Origin: Medicago truncatula | Lineage: Eukaryota; Streptophyta; Magnoliopsida; Fabales; Fabaceae | Direction: 5' to 3' | DNA length: 64,000 nt | Assembly: GCF_003473485.1 (NCBI RefSeq) | Contig: NC_053043.1 | Span: forward strand, 36,804,576-36,868,575 | Notes under the pieces: model-generated | What the model saw: only the letters and a program-made list of their open reading frames with translations | Database searches by the model: none | What the model was told of the DNA's origin: nothing | Position numbers and translations under genes: made by a program | In this document: piece after piece, positions 54,901 to 64,000 of the stretch | Position numbering within the stretch: the first letter of the stretch is position 1 | Layout: each line of letters starts with the position of its first letter

Positions 54901-55876
54901 TTTCAGCATACAAAAAATAAATAAATAAACCAAATATAGTATTAACAATTTTTCAAGAATTTTGCAAGTACTACTCCAGTCTCAAATATAAAAAAAGATA
55001 ATCCGGTGCACCGAAGCTTCCGCATACGCAGGGTTTGGGAAAGGATCTTACCATTTGGTATATTGTACGCACCCTTACCCTATTTTTACACAAGAGGCTG
55101 TTTCCATGACTTAAGTCTCAAATATAAGTTAAATAAATAAGTTAAACAAAATTGACGCATTTGTTTAAAAATTTGAACCATATACATCAATTTTATTTTA
55201 CTATTTTCTTTTTAACATTTGAGACATGAGGATACTATATAATACTCCCTCCGGTCCTATTGACAAGAGAAAATTGACTTTTTAGATATATTATACATTG
55301 AATAATATATGTATCTAGTCAAGAACTTAAACCAAATACATAAATTATTTAATGTATCTAAAAAGTAAATTGTCTCTTGTAAATAAGACTGGAGGGAGTA
55401 TTTGTTAAACTAGTATTTAAGAAAAGTGGGAACAAAAATGTAAAGAGTGAAAAACAGAACCTCATCAAAGGCACCGACTGGACTATCATCATAACTAGCT
55501 AGAAAAAATCCACCAAGAGTATATCTGGAAATAATCAGTACATTCATCAATTCAAGGTTTCAAAATCAAACCTTAAGAGAACAATAAGAAATTTATATAA
55601 AAATTATGAATTTTGAAGCAACTTCAATGAGTAAAAGTACATACCCAAAAGCTTCAACCAATTTGAATTCTTTTGGAATACATGCTCTTGCTTTCTCTGC
55701 TTTCACAAGATGGAGTTGATACAAGGCACTGATAAACACATAACAAAACTAGTTAGTAAAATATCAACATGAATAACATAACATAATATAAAGTATAAAA
55801 TTCAAACTTACCTTCCTCTAAATATCCATGGAGGCTTACCATACCCAGATGAAGATTTTGCTTCTACACCTTCCAT
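48934..55876 (-). CDS. NXD1: NXD1, neoxanthin-deficient 1 protein
   Basis: Ten coding exons give 303 residues: 55876-55812, 55728-55645, 55524-55461, 54877-54831, 53320-53266, 53075-53037, 50485-50320, 49984-49918, 49826-49770 and 49201-48934. All junctions are GT-AG and in phase. The order of conserved blocks matches tomato and Arabidopsis NXD1 as I recall them: SSSGYGKPPWIFRG, ALYQLHLVKAEKARACIPKE, GYTLGGFFLASYDDSP, VVIAGLVWNRPTSCAWA, VGLPSQVARFSK, RWMGPTIKMSLPSF, LLKYSCQIECRVQAVKP and VMLSKPILALKF. NXD1 has an acetoacetate-decarboxylase-like fold and is needed for conversion of violaxanthin to neoxanthin, with ABA4; its own biochemical activity is unsettled. No in-frame ATG lies in the 5' UTR exon, so the start is the ATG at 55876, shortly after the acceptor of exon 2. 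Intron 7 is 2.5 kb because of a palindromic transposon. Confidence 0.93.
49260..49745. repeat. GC-richer repeat filling NXD1 intron 10
   Basis: Intron 10 (49202-49769) is richer in GC than its surroundings, starts GTTTTAAATCATGGTCCGAATTT and includes GTGCCGCGGCAC and CAACCGCCACCGATGTGGC. The start resembles hAT-type MITEs, but no clear inverted end or target duplication was found. Confidence 0.4.
50691..52646. mobile_element. Large palindromic hAT-like element in NXD1 intron 7
   Basis: Two arms of about 950 bp are inverted copies around a centre near 51690. Outer ends: CCAAGGTAGTCAGAGTCGAG on the left, CTCGACTCCCACTGCCTTGG on the right. Inner limits: TTCGTTCACACCCTGAGGAAC and GTTCCTCAGGGTGTGAACGAA. 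Each arm carries the end of a protein frame; in the right arm SRLAKKKKGRRTPEMKFDGL, SDDDWVMNESAEDGGT and an acidic tail (51960-52240) resemble the C-terminus of hAT-type transposases. The arms have diverged by roughly a fifth by eye. I could not find an 8 bp target duplication, so the class is inferred. Confidence 0.6.
54130..54438 (+). other. Unrecognised open frame in NXD1 intron 5
   Basis: A 102-codon plus-strand frame opposite the NXD1 transcript. I recognise no domain. Possible motifs are not supported, and it may be chance in AT-rich DNA or a transposon remnant. Confidence 0.15.
55010..55115 (-). mobile_element. TS-type plant SINE fragment
   Basis: It is the reverse complement of the family seen at 16634: GGTGCACCGAAGCTTCCGCA, CGCAGGGTTTGGGAAAGG, TATTGTACGCACCCTTACCC and CAAGAGGCTGTTTCCATGAC. 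It lies in intron 4 of NXD1. Confidence 0.7.
55245..55398. mobile_element. Stowaway MITE in NXD1 intron 4
   Basis: CTCCCTCCGGTCCTATT on the left is the inverse of AATAAGACTGGAGGGAG on the right, between TA dinucleotides. The arms extend through AGAGAAAATTGACTTTTTAGATA. Confidence 0.85.
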
Positions 55877-56115
55877 GAACTATAAAAAATAAAAATGAAA
55901 AATTTGTCACTTTTTAGTAACATATTAGCAGTGTTACTAACTTAATGTTGCTAGTGAAAAAGTATTGATTAATTATAAGGATGATAAACTATAGTCACAT
56001 TTTATGGAATAAAATGCTATATAAATAACATGGTTCTGTTTTGCAGTGTTATCTAACCTTAAATGTTTATGAAAGAAGCAAAATGGGAAGTTAGAGTAAT
56101 GGTTTACCACTTTAC

Positions 56116-56290
56116 CTCAAGAAATTGTTGAAAGCATGATGTATAAGAATGGAATTGATGTGAAAAATGGGATTTCTTTTTGGGAAAAGAGAAAATGGAA
56201 ACTTTGTTGAAAGAATGAGAAGAAATGAAGAAAGTAGCATAAGAAGTAAAGTAGTGGAATATGTGGAAATGATTGAATGGATAAAGCAAA
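56116..56290 (-). other. NXD1 5' untranslated exon
   Basis: A GAG|GTAAAG donor at 56116/56115 matches the acceptor of exon 2. The frame continuous with NXD1 has no ATG here and meets a stop just upstream of about 56289, so this exon is non-coding if spliced as drawn. The 5' limit is a guess. Confidence 0.55.
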
Positions 56291-56829
56291 CGTTTTCATC
56301 CACCGTGTCGTTTTGTGTGGACATAAATAAATAACCATATAACGACGTTTGGCGCGCGACAATAAATAGTGTTATTGGAAATTAATGGATAAACCAAAAC
56401 TCTCATTTATAATCAAAGTCTTGTCTTGGAAAGAGTTGAACATGTGTCTTGGTGGTTACTTACCGAGTAAGTCATGGTTCTTGGTTTTTGGATTTGGATC
56501 TGACGATCACATTTCGACCCACGCTGACTATTAGCTCTGGTGGCGTTGCCATGAACCTGGATCAGGAGGTTCATATCTGTGAACTTTAATTACTAATAAT
56601 TATAATTATATATATTCAACAACTAAAAAATTACATTGTACTCAATATTATAAATACTAGTTTGTAGTAGTATATATACTTGTAATAACCCCATTAGTGG
56701 AATAATTTTCTCATTTGTAATATCACATTTTACTATCAATAGAACAATTTCATAAGCTTTTCTCTCCTTCATCCTTGGATATCATGTTTCCTAACACTCA
56801 AAATACTTCATATGCATATTCTATAATTG

Positions 56830-58490
56830 CTTACGAGGTTTCTTGTTCTGAAATTTATTGAATAATCAATTCATTATCAACTTTTTTGAACACATCTCTC
56901 TCAATGTAAGTCATAAGACAATCGTTCATAAATTCACCCCTCATTTGATTACGCAATATTCTCTTCACAATCTTCATATCAAGGAATACCAATGAGGTTG
57001 GACAAATTCACTTGGATAAAACTTGGCAAATTCAATCAACTTTGCCTTGTCAAAATTAGAGAACAAGTTGGTTGGGCACAAACACTCCATGCAAATAAGA
57101 AATCGACTATTTTTCTCAATAAAACGATTATTAAGTTCTTGAAGCTGCATGTTCATAGCAGTATAAAATAATTCAATGCAGTAATAATTCTATTGTGATA
57201 GATTCAACATTACCTCCACGTTTTGATTGTCCACGGAAGTATATATCATCCATGCTTGGAATGCTAATGTCATGCTTATTGCAAAATAAAGTTACCTCCT
57301 CCAATAAATGTTCCCATCTATCAGAGTTTGTAACAACTCTTTTGTAATGTTAACCAAGTTCATAGCATTGACAATGTCTTGATCTTTTCTCTACAATGAT
57401 TGTCACAAATAATTTGAAATACCCAAGACTTTTTTCATCAAATGTAATGTGATTGCAAAATCAAAATTATTCATTAAAAGTAAAAGACCATTTGCTTCAC
57501 CTCTTCCATATTTAACTAAAACATCATCTTTCAACATATTAAGAACATCAATTACAGAACTATACATCAATATCAAATTCACTAAAGTTCCAAAGTGAGA
57601 ACTCCAACGAGTATCATCCATTTTTCTTTCTTGATTCAAACCTCTTCCACTAACAATTTCTCCATCTTCAAATTCTTTCTTAACATTGATTCTTTGTCTT
57701 TCGTGAACCATGTCAGTCTGTTTGCAAGATCCTCAAACAACATTTAATAAAGTGGATATTTTTCTAAAAAGGGAATTAACTAGAAGGTGATCTTTGGAAA
57801 CAGCAATCAATGCAAGTTGTAATTGATGAGCAAAACAGTGGACGTAAAATGCACAGGACTTTCCTTTAAGATCAAAGTTTTGAGAACATAAAATTTCCCT
57901 TGCATGTTGCTAGCACCATCATAACCTTGTCCACGAATTCTTGAAGTTGTAAGTACATGTAATTTGCAAAATAGTTCATCTATGGCCATTTTTAATGATA
58001 TGGCTGTTGTAAGTTTAACATGAACAATACCCAAAAATTGTTCAACAATACTTCCATTCTTGTTAACATAACGCAAAACAACAACCATTTCTTCAGTATT
58101 AGATATGTCTCGTGATTCATCAACAAGAATAGCAAACAATTCATCACCAAGGTCATCAATAATAGCTTTGGTGGTTTTCAAAGAGGCAACATTAACAATT
58201 TTCTTTTGAATGGATGGAGAACTCATTTTATCATTTTCAAGAGCATTTTTCAATACAACTCGCTTCACTTTCTTTTTTTGTAAGCATACCATCTAAACAT
58301 TTCAAGAAAGTTCTATTAATTAGAAGATTCTATTTTTTCAGTATGACCACGAAAAGGCAATCCTTGCTTCAATAGAAAGTGAAGGCAATCAAGGGAAGCC
58401 GTCAACTGCCTTCGATACAATTCACGAGTTGTTTCAGACTACTTAGACAGCACAACTTCAATATGTTGAACTTGTTTCATTAAATCTTCA
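56830..58490 (-). pseudogene. hAT transposase relic (zinc finger MYM-type protein 1-like)
   Basis: Broken frames in order on the minus strand give GLPFRGH (about 58350), then ILVDESRDISNTEEMVVVLR and GQGYDGASNM (58292-57807, DUF4371 region), then a middle part with DDTRWSSHFGTLVNL (57711-57403), then ELNNRFIEKNSRFLICMECL and FAKFYPSEF (57156-56974), and the C-terminal dimerisation region (about 56960-56830). Several frameshifts and stops separate them, so it cannot encode a transposase. Confidence 0.8.
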
Positions 58491-59150
58491 AATTGCCAAG
58501 AATGACCTTCCTACAATCAATGGGCAGTCTTGCTTTCCTTTATCATGTGCAACAATAACATGTATTTCGAATTGAAATCCATCAATGCCAATCATCATGT
58601 TTATGACCATGCTTACAAGTTCTGTTTTCCTGCCTTCTTCAAGACTGACATTCATAAAACAAGGACGTAATGTTAGACCCTCGATCCAATTAAAACTGGA
58701 TAGCAGCATCAGATTGCGATTTGCCCCTAGATCACATAAAGCTTCTCCTACAAAGTTAAAGCATCCAGGATCTCCTTCTTTTGGTATCTGAAAATCTTGA
58801 ACCACACAACATGTTTTTGTTAGAGAAATAAATCCCTCCTTAGAAGCCTCCTCGACCAGCTTCAGGATCTCTTACAAGAATTTCATACAACAAGGGCTTT
58901 TTTCGACCATTTCTTTTATGAGCATATTAACCGTAAACTTTTCTAGAGCTTTGATGAGATCTTGAAAATTTTCATTTTTCTGGATGCTCATCTACTCCTA
59001 TCTACCCACCTAAGGTTTTGCCTTCTTCTAAGACATGTGGTTTGTCTTTCTCAACTTTCGTCTCTGACACCCTATCACTTCCTTTGTTTCCTACCTTTCT
59101 TCTAGTTTTCTTAATAGGCTTCTTTCTCTTAAAACTTTTCAACTATTTTA
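58488..59150 (-). pseudogene. Ty3/gypsy gag-protease relic
   Basis: The frame at 58805-58488 contains GEALCDLGANRNLMLLSSF (the retropepsin active-site region with DLGA) and CPLIVGRSFLAI (the end of the protease domain). Further upstream, degraded lysine-rich linker sequence runs to about 59150. No reverse transcriptase follows; hAT sequence abuts it directly. Confidence 0.75.
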
Positions 59151-60440
59151 TAATTTGATGTAAATCTTTAATTTAACTGCAAGTATTTTATACAAGTTGA
59201 ATTCTTTTATGAATAAAAATTAATCATAAAGTTTCAGTTTTGAATTATAGTGTTAGCAATAATTTTGTCAATAAAAAAAAATTATCCTACAGTAATTTAA
59301 ATTTTTATATAAATGAGTTATCGATCACCTCATTGTTGCATTATTTCTGCAAATAGTTTTTTTTTACCATTCATCTTTTTTATTTTTCTTTTAATATATT
59401 TTTGTTGTCTATTATTAAATGTTAAAAGTGAAATATATATATATATGTGTGTGTGTGTGTGGGGAAAAATTACACTACAAGTCCTTTATCTTATTTAATT
59501 ATAACATATCAGTCCTTTATCTTCTTTCTTTTTTCCACTTAGGTCCTTTATCTTTATAAACTTCTACAAATTAATCCTTTTTTTCATTTTTCATTAAAAA
59601 AAACTGATTAGATGGCAAGCCATGTAGGATAATTGTATTTTTGTTAATTTTCATTATATTAAATATTAAAAACCCAGAAATCATATGAGTAGTCATCTTC
59701 TTGATCATCATCATCTTCATCTCCTCTTTCCTTAAACTAGAAAAAAAAAATCCAGATATTTATGAATAAAATTTAGAATCTCAAATCTTCTTAAAGAATC
59801 CAGAACAAAATATCTAATTCACCTTCAATCTAAATTTCTTTATAACCAAATTCCAACTCAAATTTATCCCTTTTTTCTCTCCCATTTCAGCACCAGACAC
59901 CACCGCTCCCCCATGTCATCGGTTGTGTTCTAGACAAAGCAACATTTTTAGATCTGATTTGGGAATAACCATTGGTTGATGAAAATAATTTTTGTTGAAA
60001 AAAAAAGGAATGAAATTTTTTATATGTTTGTACAATCGTGGTTACTTTTTTTTCTTTCTTTCAATTTCATCCTGCAAGTATCACACAGTTAAGAATGATA
60101 TATTTTCAAGACAAAAGAAAAACAACCTTAAGGACCTTAAATAGTAACTTTTTTTTTTATCATCAAAATTTGTGTTATCAGTGTATTAGAAATTGAAAAC
60201 TTTAACATTTTTAAAGAATAAATTTAATTTAGCATGCTTAAAGAGTGCCCTGGAGACACTCGTTAACAAGATCCTTGAAATTAAAGTGATGAACATAGTG
60301 AGCGAAAGACACAAACACAACACATTGACGTACCTTAGAGGCATTCAATAATAAATCCATTTTTATGAATGGTTTTTTGCAACTCCTAAATGCTAACAAC
60401 TATTTAGCTGAAGTTGACCGGACATGAAGAAAAAAAATTC
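59151..60440. other. Intergenic stretch with no supported gene
   Basis: It includes a short TG microsatellite at about 59445-59460 and one arm of a probable MITE starting GGGAAAAATTACACTACAAG (59461), with repeats of GTCCTTTATCTT. About 60180-60280 is homologous to about 13345-13440 (AAATTGAAAACTTT and GACACTCGTTAACAAGA). I see no coding content. Confidence 0.45.
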
Positions 60441-60492
60441 TTATAAAGTGATCAAACATTTTTCTACTTAATACATGCAAAGGAGAAAAAAT

Positions 60493-61395
60493 ATGGATCA
60501 AATTCCATATTTATTTTATGCATTCATCATCTTTCTTTATGTATTTTTTTTTTCAACCGAAAGTGGTAAGTCATTTTCCATGCTATTTTCAAATATTTAA
60601 TTTATCTTATACAAAATATTGCACCACGTTCTAATATAATTTTTTTTAAATTTTTTTATATCCAGGTTATATTCCATGCGTAGACCAGGATGATTGCCCG
60701 GAACAGGCACGGATACAATGTGGGGGCAATGGGGTCAAGTGACCCCACTTGCCTTCACTTGTGTATTGCATTTTTAACCCAAAATTAAATATATGTCTAG
60801 TTTGACCCCTCTTTAATAATTTATTACACTACAAAAAATTACAAAACTAAGAAGGATCCTAATGAGTGTTCTAAGAGCACTAGTTAATAAATCAAAAGAA
60901 ATATTTTTATTTTTTATTTTTTTATAAAAAGTTGTTATAATTATTATATCTATACAAATAACACTTATTTTTTAGACAAAATTTTCTTTTATGAATTCTT
61001 TAACCAATTATCTTAGAGCATATCGTTGGCAAGACCATAAAACTAGTATTATAATATAAATTATTCTTATATTTGTTGAAAAAGGTTGTAATTGACCTAT
61101 GTTGGTGGTGAAAAAATTTTAATTATGGTTATATTTTTTATACTCTATTAGAAATGGACAAATATTTTAAACAAATCAACATTTTAGGGTAATTATAAAT
61201 ATAACTAGTATAATTTTCGCACGCTTACGCTTGTATAATGTTTTATATAAATTTTTATGATATAACTTGACCCCACTTATCAAAATTTCTGGATCCGTCA
61301 CTGGCCCGGAAGATATGTGTGAACTTCCTAAACGTTTGTGGTGTTATCTTCATGCTTGTGAATGCATTAATTCTATATTCCATGTATCTGTATAA
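60493..61395 (+). pseudogene. NCR-type nodule-specific cysteine-rich peptide gene, interrupted by a hAT element
   Basis: Exon 1 (60493-60565) encodes a 24-residue signal peptide with a long aromatic and aliphatic core. A 100 bp GT-AG intron follows directly, as in NCR genes. Exon 2 starts at 60666 and is interrupted after 60703 by a 600 bp element, resuming at 61312 and ending at the TAA at 61393-61395. Taken across the gap, the cysteines fall at C-x5-C-x4-C-x7-C-x4-C-x-C, the six-cysteine NCR pattern. NCR peptides of galegoid legumes are sent to symbiosomes and drive differentiation of rhizobia; that role is known for the family, not shown here. With the insertion, translation runs 13 codons into the element and stops at the TGA at 60741-60743, leaving only two native cysteines. 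A TATA-like TATAAAG is at 60442-60448. Confidence 0.85.
60704..61303. mobile_element. hAT-type non-autonomous element (600 bp) in the NCR gene
   Basis: The ends are CAGGCACGGATAC and GGATCCGTCACTG, inverted with three mismatches, and extend inward (GGGGTCAAGTGACCCC on the left, ACTTGACCCCACTTATC on the right). The perfect 8 bp duplication GCCCGGAA flanks it (60696-60703 and 61304-61311). No transposase is encoded, so mobilisation would need an enzyme from elsewhere. Confidence 0.9.
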
Positions 61396-61419
61396 CTATA
61401 TTTGAAGAGTGATTATCAT

Positions 61420-61740
61420 TGAGTGAGTTGAGAAGAAATGAGATAAATTGGAGATTGCTCTTGGGAACAATTTCTTGATCACGTTGGTAACGTTCTTGTT
61501 TGTGCGAAGAGATTGGGAAAATGTTAGAAGTTATGATTTGTTTTTGGATAAAATGAAGCTAATTTCTTGTAAGTACACTTTTATATATTTTGTAAAGACT
61601 TATTGATAATGGATTAGAGAGCTACTCTTTCTCATACGTAAGTCAATTTAAACCAAAATAGATAATCAATATTGGTGTGTGTTTGTTCATCTACTATGTT
61701 TATCTTTATGTTTTGGTTTGATTGTGTTGATTAATTATAC
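61420..61740. mobile_element. Degraded LTR relic downstream of the NCR gene
   Basis: GTAAAGACTTATTGATAATGG, then a GAGAGCT..TCTCATACGTAAGTCAATTT stretch and TCAATATTGGTGTGTGTTTG, parallel the right part of the LTR-like sequence at 24000-24100 in the same order. Confidence 0.45.
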
Positions 61741-61849
61741 ACATGGGTTGCTAGATTTGTACTATGTTGAATCTGTTGTTTTTTGGACCGTTTAGTTTGA
61801 TTGTCTTGGTTTTTTTGCTCCTCTCTTTATTTTATTTTTTTTGTTAAGT

Positions 61850-61935
61850 AGCCTAATGGTTAGAGTTCACACAATTTAATTGTGGAGAAGTGGAGTGTCC
61901 GGGATTCGAACCCTGACCCCTGCATGTAAAATGCA
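61850..61935 (-). repeat. tRNA-derived SINE-like repeat
   Basis: It shares TTAGAGTTCACACAATTTAATTGTGGAGAAGTGGAGTG-type sequence with the copy at 40296 and has GGGATTCGAACCC. The box-A end is missing. Confidence 0.5.
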
Positions 61936-62817
61936 ATATCTCTTTGTTCTTGTTGATTTAAACATGAAATTTGAATTTTCGCAACACACCTTCTTCAAGG
62001 AAATCCAAACTCATGCTACCAATAACACCCCTCTTCAATAAAAACCCGTCTTAGTTACAATCAAGGGGCACATCGAGTGGTAATTTAAATATTTGAATAT
62101 ATTTTTAATTGAAAAACCAAAAAAATAAAAATCAAATAAAAATTGTTAAATCACAAGGCACATATAATGGTAAGCTCCCCTGCTTTAAAGATTTCACTAC
62201 AAATGTACTCCTCTTTTCATTTTATGTCAAATTTTGAGAAAAAAATATAATTTCTTCTTGTTTGAAATTTTCAAAGTTACATTAACTACTTTTATTATAA
62301 TTATATAAACTATTATTTCATCAATTATTTTGCACTTATATTAATCAGAGAGATATATAATAAATGAATAAATAGACCAATAAAAAGTAAAAAAAATAAT
62401 AGTCTATGTATTACAATAAATATAACAACTTAATCAAATGATTTACACATGTAAACAACATTGCTAGAGTGTTATTAATTAGTCTATGTAGTAGTGGGTA
62501 ACAATATTTTTGCTTATGAAATAGTATTATTAATCATTTATTCATAACATTTTATGGAGCTATAGTTTATAGTATAAGAGAAAGAAAAGACATATGCATC
62601 TTTCTATCCTCCAACTAATTATTATGGGTAGCTCCAATTATTAATATTACAAAGACAAACATAAATAGAAGTAAAGTTCTACACCTAATATAGATCAATA
62701 TTATAAAATCATCTAAAACTTCAATGATGATTGATGTTATGAAGACGATTTCTTCATTGACAATTTAGACAATTTTTAAATATTGATCGATGATGTAGAA
62801 CTTACCCTACGAACATA
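61936..62817. other. Intergenic stretch and 3' flank of the Kunitz inhibitor gene
   Basis: AT-rich sequence with no recognised gene or element. The last 100-200 bp before 62818 should be the 3' UTR of the inhibitor gene. Confidence 0.4.
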
Positions 62818-63417
62818 CTATGCTCTCTCAAACCCAACCCTTAGAACATTACGATCATCCAAAGCCAATAAAATCTTACCATTTTCACGCAAATTACCAA
62901 CCGTACCGCAATTAACCGTATCTGAGGGACAAAACCTAATATTATAATTACCTATAACACCTTCAATTCCAAATGAAATCTTCAAAATTCTAAATGAATT
63001 ACCATCACTCCCCGCTATAATAAGCCTCCTTCCACTCCTATTGTCCCTATCACCCAATTTCCATTCCGTAGATTGTCCACAACTTGAAGAAGATGAAAAT
63101 TTCACCTTAAAATCCCTATTCACCTTAACAACCGTATCATCATTTTCTAAAGGAGTTAAAATAACAGATAACCCTTGTCCAAAATCAGTAGTTTCTTGAC
63201 CCACATATAAAGGGCATGAACCGTTTTTATTTACCAAAGTGATACGACCTCCAAAATCGGATACATCTGATCTTATGTAATACTTTCGGCCACTCTCAAG
63301 AGGACGACCTGTTAAGTCGAGAACTTCTTCATTTTCAGGTTGTGCTGATGTTGGTATGGTCATGAAAAGCCATAACATAAGGCTAAGGCTTGTGATTTTG
63401 ATCATTCTTGTTGTCAT
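62818..63417 (-). CDS. Kunitz-type (STI family) proteinase inhibitor
   Basis: This is a single-exon gene of 199 residues, the usual size and structure for plant Kunitz inhibitors. Residues 1-25 are a signal peptide ending PTSA. The mature protein starts near VLDLTGRPLESGRKYYI, the family's opening motif, followed by GGRITLVNKNGSCPLYV. Four cysteines (68, 113, 163, 170) match the two conserved disulfides, the second closing a short loop FCPSDTVNC. It should fold as a beta-trefoil in the vacuole or apoplast and inhibit serine proteases, often in wound or insect defence. I cannot see an obvious Arg or Lys at the canonical P1 site within the loop near PLENDDTVV, so specificity is open. The start ATG is followed by a second ATG at codon 5. 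A TATA box is 72 bp upstream. Confidence 0.95.
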   Translation of the reverse strand: MTTRMIKITSLSLMLWLFMTIPTSAQPENEEVLDLTGRPLESGRKYYIRSDVSDFGGRITLVNKNGSCPLYVGQETTDFGQGLSVILTPLENDDTVVKVNRDFKVKFSSSSSCGQSTEWKLGDRDNRSGRRLIIAGSDGNSFRILKISFGIEGVIGNYNIRFCPSDTVNCGTVGNLRENGKILLALDDRNVLRVGFERA

Positions 63418-63488
63418 GGTTGTGTGTATAAGTGAATTTTAAAAGGAGATTTTGGACTATGTTTATGTTGTAGCTATGTATGGCTTAG

Positions 63489-63496
63489 TATTTATA
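63489..63496 (-). promoter_or_regulatory. TATA box of the Kunitz inhibitor gene
   Basis: TATAAATA on the minus strand, 72 bp before the start codon, implying a short leader. Confidence 0.65.
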
Positions 63497-63499
63497 GTG

Positions 63500-64000
63500 T
63501 ATGATATTGTATATTTTCTACATGCTTCAGTTTCTTCCTGATGCCTAACTTTTCTCTTGGCCTTATCAAAAAAAAAAATTGTATATTTTCTATGGCAAGT
63601 AGTGGAAATATTAATTAGTTAGGTAGATGAATTAAAGTCTAATACCACATGTGTGCAATTAGACTTTCATTTGAGTTAGGGTCGGTTGGTTCAGATGGTT
63701 AAGTCATTGCTTGAGAGTATTCAAAAATTTTCAAAGTATTTTCCTAAAAAAAATATTAAATGGTGTTTCTTTTATATGAGAAATGGAATTTTTTTTTACG
63801 TAAGAAAACTCTGATATTTCATTCATAATAATAGTTGCAGTACAACTAGGAATAATATCAAAATAACTGTGGTAAGCATGGGATATAGCTGCATGTTGCA
63901 CAGTCTTGGAAAATACTTAAAACATTGATCATTAATTTTTTTTTTAGACAAAACATTGATCATTAATATTGAATTGAGTAGAAAATCAAATAGTTAATTA
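63500..64000. other. Upstream flank of the Kunitz gene
   Basis: AT-rich, no gene. GGTCGGTTGGTTCAGATGG at about 63680 resembles a box-A-like start of a SINE fragment, but no box B follows. Confidence 0.35.

Noticed and set aside
56104..56362. Overlapping minus-strand frames as an N-terminal extension or transit peptide of NXD1
   Set aside because: The only frame continuous with NXD1 lacks an ATG and starts after a stop; the others are out of phase with exon 2. Treated as 5' UTR.
59300..59500. Small secreted peptide gene (short frame with a hydrophobic run)
   Set aside because: The frame ends in a TG microsatellite, there are no paired cysteines after the hydrophobic part, and no following exon was found.

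Overview
This is a window from a plant nuclear genome. Genes carry many GT-AG introns, there are no operons, the non-coding DNA is AT-rich, and most of the sequence is layered transposon debris. An NCR-type peptide gene (signal-peptide exon, then an exon with six cysteines spaced C-x5-C-x4-C-x7-C-x4-C-x-C) points to a galegoid (IRLC) legume such as Medicago or a close relative. I cannot name the species from sequence alone.

Layout. Positions 1-2560 are repeat-rich flank. 2851-7348 (+) is a complete ten-exon group-D (TDY) MAP kinase, MPK20-like. 7776-15080 (-) is one three-exon gene for a secreted plant protein of unknown function. Its signal-peptide exon is split from the rest by a 5.6 kb intron that holds a complete, apparently autonomous PIF/Harbinger transposon (9426-13272, two intact ORFs, TTA target duplication). 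16919-45070 (-) is a dispersed tandem array of SRG1-like 2-oxoglutarate/Fe(II) dioxygenases: one near-complete pseudogene, two intact genes, one orphan last exon, and a fifth intact mosaic gene separated from them by 10 kb of transposons. 48934-55876 (-) is NXD1 (neoxanthin-deficient 1), eleven exons including a 5' UTR exon, with a 2 kb palindromic hAT-like element in intron 7. 56830-59150 holds hAT and Ty3/gypsy relics. 60493-61395 (+) is the NCR gene, interrupted by a 600 bp hAT element. 62818-63417 (-) is a single-exon Kunitz-type proteinase inhibitor.

No shared pathway links the genes; they are ordinary neighbours in a eukaryotic chromosome. The window is mainly informative about genome dynamics. 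Several insertions can be resolved to the base by target duplications and, in some cases, by an empty-site copy elsewhere in the window: Mutator-like 9 bp duplications, hAT 8 bp duplications, Harbinger TTA, Stowaway TA, a 16 bp SINE duplication, and a LINE with the 5' inversion expected of twin priming. I did not find a convincing new molecular system. The most noteworthy items are the NCR gene broken by a hAT element, the oxygenase copy whose stop codon is created across an exon junction, the exchange block between two oxygenase copies, the unknown-function gene whose exons are easily annotated as separate loci, and the twin-primed LINE.
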